From assembly GCF_029626145.1 (NCBI RefSeq), contig NZ_JARUBJ010000002.1, forward strand, positions 5,057,501 to 5,121,500: a stretch of 64,000 nt of DNA, read 5' to 3'. The stretch comes from Micromonospora sp. WMMD961 (GTDB taxonomy: Bacteria > Actinomycetota > Actinomycetes > Mycobacteriales > Micromonosporaceae). Positions 59,311 to 64,000 of the stretch are shown piece after piece. The notes below the pieces were generated by a model. The model saw only the letters and a list, made by a program, of their open reading frames with translations, did no database searches and was not told where the DNA came from. The position numbers and the translations under genes were made by a program. Within the stretch, counting starts at the first letter, position 1, and every line of letters starts with the position of its first letter.

Positions 59311-61101
59311 GTGCCTCCGCAGATCCCGCATCCCGATCCAGGCACTCCCGACACCCGCGGCCCGATGCGATACCTGTGGTGGCTCACCCGCCGCCAACCC
59401 GGGCGGGTGCTACGCGGCAGCCTGCTCGGCACGGCCTGGATGGTCGGTCTCGCGGCCCGGCCCTACCTGATCGCCCGCGCCGTCGACGACGGTCTACGCG
59501 CCCACGACACCCGGGCGCTGGCGTTCTGGGTCGCGGCGATCATCGTCGCGGGAATGGCTCTGTCGTTCCTCGGCACCATGCGGCACCGCACCATGACCTT
59601 CATCCGGGAGGACGCCAAGGCCCGCTCCGCCGAGGTCCTGCTGCGCCACCTGTCCCGGATCGGCGCGGTGCTCCCCCGCCGGGTCGCCTCCGGCGAGGTG
59701 TCCACCATCGGCGGCTCCGACATCGACTGGACGGCGCAGGTGCTGACGCTGACCGGGCCGGGCGTCGGAGCGGTGGTCGCCTACGGGGTGATCGCGGTCG
59801 TGCTCTGGTCGATCTCCCCGATGCTCGCGCTCTGCGTGCTGGTCGGGGTGCCGGCGGTCGGGCTGGTCGTCGGGCCGCTGCTGCGCCGCCTGGAGCGGGC
59901 CGAGTCGGTCTACCGCAAACAGCAGGGCGCGCTCACCGCCCGCTCCGGGGACATCGTGGCCGGGCTGCGGGTGCTCGCCGGGGTGGGCGGTCGGGGCCTG
60001 TTCGCCAGCCGGTACGCGGCCAGGTCACAGGAGCTACGCGTCGAGGGCTACCGGGTGGGCGCGGTCATCAGCTGGATCGACGCGGCGACGGTGGCCATCC
60101 CCGGGCTGTTCCTGGCGGCGGTGGTGTGGCTGACGGCCCGGATGGCGGTGACGGGTGACGTCTCGATCGGTGAGCTGGTCGCCGTCTACGGCTACGTGGC
60201 GACCCTGATCGTGCCGGTCTGGTTCCTGCTGGAGGGCAGTCACCAGCTGATCCGGGGGCGGGTCGCCGCCCGACGGATCACCGACCTGCTCACCGTGACC
60301 TCGGACGACGTCGGCGGCCCCGGCCGTCGGTGGTCTGGTCCGGTGCCCGAGGCACGGCAACCGGCTGCCTCGGCCGCGCCGGCCGGCCCGGCCGACCTGC
60401 ACGACCCGGTGACCGGGCTGACCGTGCGAGCCGGCAGGCTGACCGGGGTGGCTGCCGACGACCCGGCGGCGGCGCTGGCTCTCGCCGACCGGCTCGGCCG
60501 GTACGTCGTCAGCGACACCACCTGGGGCGGGGCGCCGCTGGCCGGGGTCGCCCTGGACGAGGTCCGGGCCCGGATCCTCGTCGCCGACCACGACTCGTAC
60601 CTCTTCGCCGGAACGCTGCGCGACGTCCTGCGAGCCGGGGCCGACGACGATGACGACCGGGTGGACGCGGCCCTGCGGACGGCCTCGGCCGAGGACGTCG
60701 TCGACGCCCTGCCGGCCGGGCTGGACACCCCGGTCGACTCCCGGGCCCGGACCCTCTCCGGCGGCCAGCGCCAACGGGTCCGCCTGGCGCGGGCGCTCCT
60801 CGCCGAGCCGGAGGTGCTGCTCCTGGTCGACCCGACGTCGGCGGTGGACGCGCACACCGAGGCGCGGATCGCCGAGCGGTTGCGGGTCGCGCGGGCCGGG
60901 CGGACGACGGTGCTGATCGCCACGTCACCGCTGCTGCTCGGCCGGGCCGACCTGGTGGCGCACCTCAGCGGGGGCCGGATCACCGCCACCGGCAGCCACG
61001 CCGACCTGCTCGAATCCGACGCCGACTACCGGCAACTGGTGGCCCGGGGCAGCGACGATCCGGACCAGGCACCCGCCGACACCGAGGAGGCGTACCGGTG
61101 A
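59311..61101 (+). CDS. ABC exporter half with degenerate nucleotide site
   Basis: A transmembrane-ATPase half-transporter of 596 residues. The membrane domain is about 20-330 (six helices). In the ATPase domain the Walker A loop is lost (RLTGVAADDPAAALALADRL in place of GxxGxGKST), the Walker B Glu is Pro (LLLVDPTSAVD) and the switch His is Ser (LIATSPLLLG), but the signature LSGGQRQRVRLARALL (about 482) is perfect. Such halves pair with a partner that supplies the working Walker A. The start is GTG 59311; ATG 59365 is a shorter option. It overlaps the partner gene by four bases (GTGA). Confidence 0.92.
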   Translation: MPPQIPHPDPGTPDTRGPMRYLWWLTRRQPGRVLRGSLLGTAWMVGLAARPYLIARAVDDGLRAHDTRALAFWVAAIIVAGMALSFLGTMRHRTMTFIREDAKARSAEVLLRHLSRIGAVLPRRVASGEVSTIGGSDIDWTAQVLTLTGPGVGAVVAYGVIAVVLWSISPMLALCVLVGVPAVGLVVGPLLRRLERAESVYRKQQGALTARSGDIVAGLRVLAGVGGRGLFASRYAARSQELRVEGYRVGAVISWIDAATVAIPGLFLAAVVWLTARMAVTGDVSIGELVAVYGYVATLIVPVWFLLEGSHQLIRGRVAARRITDLLTVTSDDVGGPGRRWSGPVPEARQPAASAAPAGPADLHDPVTGLTVRAGRLTGVAADDPAAALALADRLGRYVVSDTTWGGAPLAGVALDEVRARILVADHDSYLFAGTLRDVLRAGADDDDDRVDAALRTASAEDVVDALPAGLDTPVDSRARTLSGGQRQRVRLARALLAEPEVLLLVDPTSAVDAHTEARIAERLRVARAGRTTVLIATSPLLLGRADLVAHLSGGRITATGSHADLLESDADYRQLVARGSDDPDQAPADTEEAYR

Positions 61102-62849
61102 GCCGGCTGCCGGTGGCCGACCGTGGCACCGTACGCCGGGCGTTGCGCGACATGATCAGCCGGCACCGGCGCGCGGTCGGGGTCGTGCTGGGGCTGCACA
61201 GCGCCGCCGCGGTCGCCGGGCTCGCCCCACCGTGGCTGCTGGGCACCATCGTCGACCGGGTCACCGCGGGCGCCGGTGTGGCCACAGTGGACCGGCTGGC
61301 GCTGGCCATCGCCGGCTGCGTCGTGGTCAGCGCGCTGCTCTCCCGCTACGCGCAGTACGCCGGCCACCGTTTCGGTGAGCGCGCCGTCGCGGAGCTACGC
61401 GAGGAGTTCGTCTCCCGAACCCTCGGGCTGCCGGTCTCGGTGGTCGAGCGCGCCGGCTCCGGGGACCTGGCCACCCGCAGTTCGGTCGACGTGGCGACGG
61501 TCGGGACGACGGTCCGGGACGTGGTGCCCACCATCGTCATCGCCTCGGTGCAGTTGATGCTGCTGTTCGGCGCGGTCTTCCTGTTGCACCCGCTGCTCGG
61601 GCTGGCGGCGCTGGCCGGGCTCCCGTCGATCGTGGCGGTCACCCGCTGGTACCTACGCCGGGCCAGTTCCGCGTACCTCACCGAGGGCGCGGCGGCAGCC
61701 GAGTTGACCGAGACGCTCACCACCACCGCCGAGGGCGCCCGCACGGTCGAGGCGCTGCGGCTGACCGACGACCGCGTCCGGCACGGCACCGATCGGATCA
61801 CCCGGGTATGGCGGGCCCGACGGGCGACCCTCGCGCTGCGTACGGTGTTCTTCTCGGTCGTCGAGGCCAGCTATCCGCTGCCGGTCGCCCTGGTGCTGCT
61901 CGTCGGGGGTTACCTGCTCTCCCGGGACATGGTCTCGCTCGGCGCGGTGGTCGCCGCCGCGCTCTACCTGCAGCAGGCGATCGAGCCGTTGGACCGGTTG
62001 TTGCAGTGGACGGAGCAGGCGCAGCGGGGCTTCGCGTCGTACGCCCGGGTGCTCGGCGTCGGCCTGGTCCCGGGGGAGCCGCCGGGCCGCACGGCCACGT
62101 CACGGGGAGAACGGCTCGTCGTCCGCGGCGCGCGGTTCTCCTACGCGGACGGGCCGGACGTGCTGCACGGCATCGACCTGGAGGTGCAGCCCGGTGAGCG
62201 GTTGGCAGTGGTGGGTCCGTCGGGGGCCGGCAAGTCCACCCTGGCCCGGCTGCTGGCCGGGATCGACGCGCCCCGGCAGGGCGTCGTCAGCATCGGTGGC
62301 TGCCCGGTGACCGACCTCGACCCGGCCGAACGTCGCCGCCGGATCGCCCTGGTCACCCAGGAGCACCACGTCTTCATCGGCTCGGTACGGGACAATTTGT
62401 CGTTCGCCGCACCGGACGCCTCCGACGAGCAGATGCGGGCCGCGCTCGGCACCGTGGGCGCCGACTGGTTCGCGCAGATGCCGGAAGGGCTGGACGCCAC
62501 CCTCGGCGACGGCGCCCGGCAGCTCGGCGCGGCGGAGGCTCAGCAACTCGCCCTGGCTCGGCTGGTGCTCGCCGACCCGCACACGCTGATCCTCGACGAG
62601 GCGACCGCAGCGCTCGATCCGACCACGGCCCGTCGTACCGAACGGGCACTGGCCGCCGTGCTGGTCGGGCGGACCGTCATCGCGATCGCGCACCGGCTCA
62701 ACACCGCGCACGACGCCGACCGGGTGGCAGTGCTGGCGGACGGCCGGATCACCGAGATCGGCAGCCACGACGACCTGGTCGCGGCCGGCGGGGCGTACGC
62801 CGACCTGTGGCGCTCCTGGCACACACCGTCCGACGAGCACCGGAGATGA
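61098..62849 (+). CDS. ABC exporter half with canonical Walker motifs and degenerate signature
   Basis: The partner half-transporter, 583 residues. The membrane domain is about 15-320. The Walker A loop VGPSGAGKSTLARLLAG (about 373), Q loop VTQEHHVFIG, Walker B LILDEATAALD and switch His IAIAHRLN are canonical, but the signature reads LGAAEAQQLALARLVL in place of LSGGQ. In the dimer the working site therefore combines this protein's Walker A with the first half's LSGGQ, and the second site is dead, as in TAP- and TmrAB-type exporters. The substrate is unknown; drug, lipid or peptide export are all possible. Confidence 0.93.
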   Translation: MSRLPVADRGTVRRALRDMISRHRRAVGVVLGLHSAAAVAGLAPPWLLGTIVDRVTAGAGVATVDRLALAIAGCVVVSALLSRYAQYAGHRFGERAVAELREEFVSRTLGLPVSVVERAGSGDLATRSSVDVATVGTTVRDVVPTIVIASVQLMLLFGAVFLLHPLLGLAALAGLPSIVAVTRWYLRRASSAYLTEGAAAAELTETLTTTAEGARTVEALRLTDDRVRHGTDRITRVWRARRATLALRTVFFSVVEASYPLPVALVLLVGGYLLSRDMVSLGAVVAAALYLQQAIEPLDRLLQWTEQAQRGFASYARVLGVGLVPGEPPGRTATSRGERLVVRGARFSYADGPDVLHGIDLEVQPGERLAVVGPSGAGKSTLARLLAGIDAPRQGVVSIGGCPVTDLDPAERRRRIALVTQEHHVFIGSVRDNLSFAAPDASDEQMRAALGTVGADWFAQMPEGLDATLGDGARQLGAAEAQQLALARLVLADPHTLILDEATAALDPTTARRTERALAAVLVGRTVIAIAHRLNTAHDADRVAVLADGRITEIGSHDDLVAAGGAYADLWRSWHTPSDEHRR

Positions 62850-62851
62850 CG

Positions 62852-62881
62852 AAAGGGCCCCTCGCAGGCGAGGGGCCCTTT
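62852..62881. terminator. Strong bidirectional terminator
   Basis: AAAGGGCCCCTCGC (62852-62865) and its exact complement (62868-62881) form a perfect 14-bp stem with A and T ends, between the convergent exporter and permease genes. It should work in both directions. Confidence 0.9.
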
Positions 62882-62894
62882 CTCGTCCGGGTGG

Positions 62895-63851
62895 CTACTT
62901 GCCGACCCCCGCGGCGAGGCCGGACTGCACCTGCCGCTGGAAGATGATGTAGACCACGAGCACCGGGAGCATCGCCATGGTCACCCCGGCGAACAGACCC
63001 GACCAGTCGGACTTGTAGCCCTGGTTGACCGAGAGTTCGATCAGGCCCTGGGCGATCACCTGGTTCTTCGGTTCCCCGGCGACCGACTGCATGAGCAGGG
63101 TCGGCAGGTACCACTGGTTCCACTGACCCAGCACGTTGAAGATGCCGATGCTGATCAGACCGGGCTTGGACATCGGCAGCATCACGCTGAAGAAGAGCCG
63201 GCTGTGCGACGCGCCGTCCACCATGGCCGCCTCGGCGATGGAGTTGGGCAGCGTCCGGAAGAACGAGTGCATGAAGAAGACGGTGAACGACAGCGACCAG
63301 GCCACGTACACCAGGATCAGCATGAGGTGCTTGTTCGGGCCCAGCAGCGGCAGGTGGACGCTCGTGTTGTAGACGCCCTTGAACAGCGGCACCGCGGCCA
63401 GGTAGATCGGCAGGGTCAGGCCAGAAAGGAACACGTAGTAGATCAGCCGGTTGCCCCGGAACTCGTAGCGGGCCAACGCGTACGCGGCCATCGAGCCCAG
63501 CAGCATGGTCAGGGTGACGCTGCCGGCCAACACCAGCACGGTGTTGAGGAAGAACGACCCGAGGTGCCCCGCGCCCCAGGCTCGGCCGAAGTTGTCCCAG
63601 TTGAGCTTGGCGGGAATCAGGGACAGGGGCTGGCGGATGACCTCCGAGTCGGTCTTCAGCGCCGACATCACCACCCACAGCAGCGGGTAGATCACCATCA
63701 CGGCCCACACCAGCAGGAAGAGGTGGGAGAAGCCGTTGAAGAACTTGCCGCCGAGCCCGTCCGAGGCGGACTTGCCGCCCTTTCCACCCTCGGGTGCGGT
63801 GTCCGGGTTCTGGTTGGGCCGGGTCAGACCATCGTGAGTCGCCGTGCTCAT
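62895..63851 (-). CDS. Sugar ABC importer permease, MalG type
   Basis: A permease of 318 residues with about six helices after a Gly/Lys-rich lead of about 45 residues; the first helix is LFLLVWAVMVIYPLLWVVMS. The EAA loop reads SIAEAAMVDGASHSRLFFSV, and the C-terminus FQRQVQSGLAAGVGK is typical. ATG 63851 has GAGGAGG upstream. It is the last gene of an importer operon whose earlier genes run off the window. No ATPase gene is visible in it. The substrate cannot be judged. Confidence 0.93.
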   Translation of the reverse strand: MSTATHDGLTRPNQNPDTAPEGGKGGKSASDGLGGKFFNGFSHLFLLVWAVMVIYPLLWVVMSALKTDSEVIRQPLSLIPAKLNWDNFGRAWGAGHLGSFFLNTVLVLAGSVTLTMLLGSMAAYALARYEFRGNRLIYYVFLSGLTLPIYLAAVPLFKGVYNTSVHLPLLGPNKHLMLILVYVAWSLSFTVFFMHSFFRTLPNSIAEAAMVDGASHSRLFFSVMLPMSKPGLISIGIFNVLGQWNQWYLPTLLMQSVAGEPKNQVIAQGLIELSVNQGYKSDWSGLFAGVTMAMLPVLVVYIIFQRQVQSGLAAGVGK

Positions 63852-63863
63852 CGTCCAGCCTCC

Positions 63864-64000
63864 TCAGTACTCGATACGGTCGCGACGGGTGATCCTGAGC
63901 TGCGCCGCGGCGAGCAGGATCGTGAAGATCGCCAGGGCGACACCCATCGCGCAGGCGTAACCGAACTGGCCCTTCTGGAACGCGGTGAAGTTGAGCACCG
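63864..64000 (-). CDS. C-terminal end of a second sugar ABC permease (MalF type), cut by window edge
   Basis: The last 45 codons of a membrane protein: FQKGQFGYACAMGVALAIFTILLAAAQLRITRRDRIEY, a final membrane helix and basic tail. The QxGYxxAMGxxL pattern is the usual end of MalF-type permeases. The stop TGA at 63864-63866 is 12 bases before the next permease start, so the two are one operon. Confidence 0.85.
   Translation of the reverse strand, partial: VLNFTAFQKGQFGYACAMGVALAIFTILLAAAQLRITRRDRIEY

Noticed and set aside
1..64000. tRNA, rRNA, complete insertion sequence or prophage
   Set aside because: Reading both strands I found no cloverleaf-like tRNA, no rRNA block, no transposase and no phage structural genes. 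A covariance-model search would be needed to exclude small RNAs.

Overview
The window is very GC-rich (codon third positions almost all G or C), uses many GTG starts, packs genes with 4-nt ATGA/GTGA overlaps, and carries lineage markers of mycelial actinobacteria: CebR-type cellulose operators, a conservon-type sensor pair, an LpqY-SugABC trehalose importer, a trp leader with tandem Trp codons, and an ECF41 sigma factor. A soil or plant-associated Micromonosporaceae member, Micromonospora-like, is the best fit. That placement is an inference from gene content. No rRNA, tRNA, CRISPR array or intact insertion sequence was recognised. The long antisense frames are shadows of GC-rich genes.

Layout. 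1-1.5 kb: PAP2 phosphatase (cut by the window edge) and a DUF3159 membrane protein. 1.8-7 kb: cellulose module, a secreted GH48 exo-cellulase divergent from an intracellular GH1 beta-glucosidase, with three CebR-type boxes. 7-11.5 kb: a two-gene remnant of a conservon (sensor kinase plus roadblock protein) and an FGGY sugar kinase. 11.5-13.6 kb: trp leader peptide and attenuator ahead of a fused anthranilate synthase. 13.7-18.2 kb: WrbA, a HipA-like kinase/DUF3037 pair, small membrane and secreted proteins, a winged-helix protein. 18.2-24.8 kb: alpha-glucan and trehalose module (MalQ; LpqY-SugABC). 25-28.2 kb: accessory stretch with a lipoprotein, a truncated tyrosine recombinase that ends in a microsatellite, a VOC protein, a RusA-like protein and a small unknown. 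28.4-35 kb: HAD hydrolase, TetR/LtrA, ECF41 sigma factor/DoxX, MerR/SDR reductase. 35.2-41.4 kb: MGH1-type glucosidase, glycogen-debranching-type enzyme and a GT4 glycosyltransferase. 41.4-45.9 kb: two tandem paralogous receptor Ser/Thr kinases and a membrane hydrolase. 46.4-54.4 kb: LacI regulator, sugar importer without an ATPase, GH31 alpha-xylosidase and GH1 beta-glucosidase, which reads as a xyloglucan-oligosaccharide operon. 54.7-59.2 kb: GlxA/DJ-1 pair, a decayed AraC remnant, a MobA-like nucleotidyltransferase and a PolA-like polymerase. 59.3-62.8 kb: a heterodimeric ABC exporter. 62.9-64 kb: the start of another sugar importer.

How it fits together. GH48 releases cello-oligosaccharides outside the cell. 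The CebR-boxed beta-glucosidase and the xyloglucan operon finish breakdown inside. A CebR-like box in front of the LacI gene hints that the two regulons talk to each other. Only one sugar-importer ATPase (SugC/MsiK-type) is present, so it may energise the ATPase-less importers. The most unusual structural signal is a family of intergenic palindromic elements of about 75 bp with AAGATCG-type ends. Three copies lie at 20.3, 35.1 and 46.0 kb, and a short relative lies at 26.4 kb. Each is next to a different simple tandem repeat (7-, 7-, 9- or 6-bp unit).
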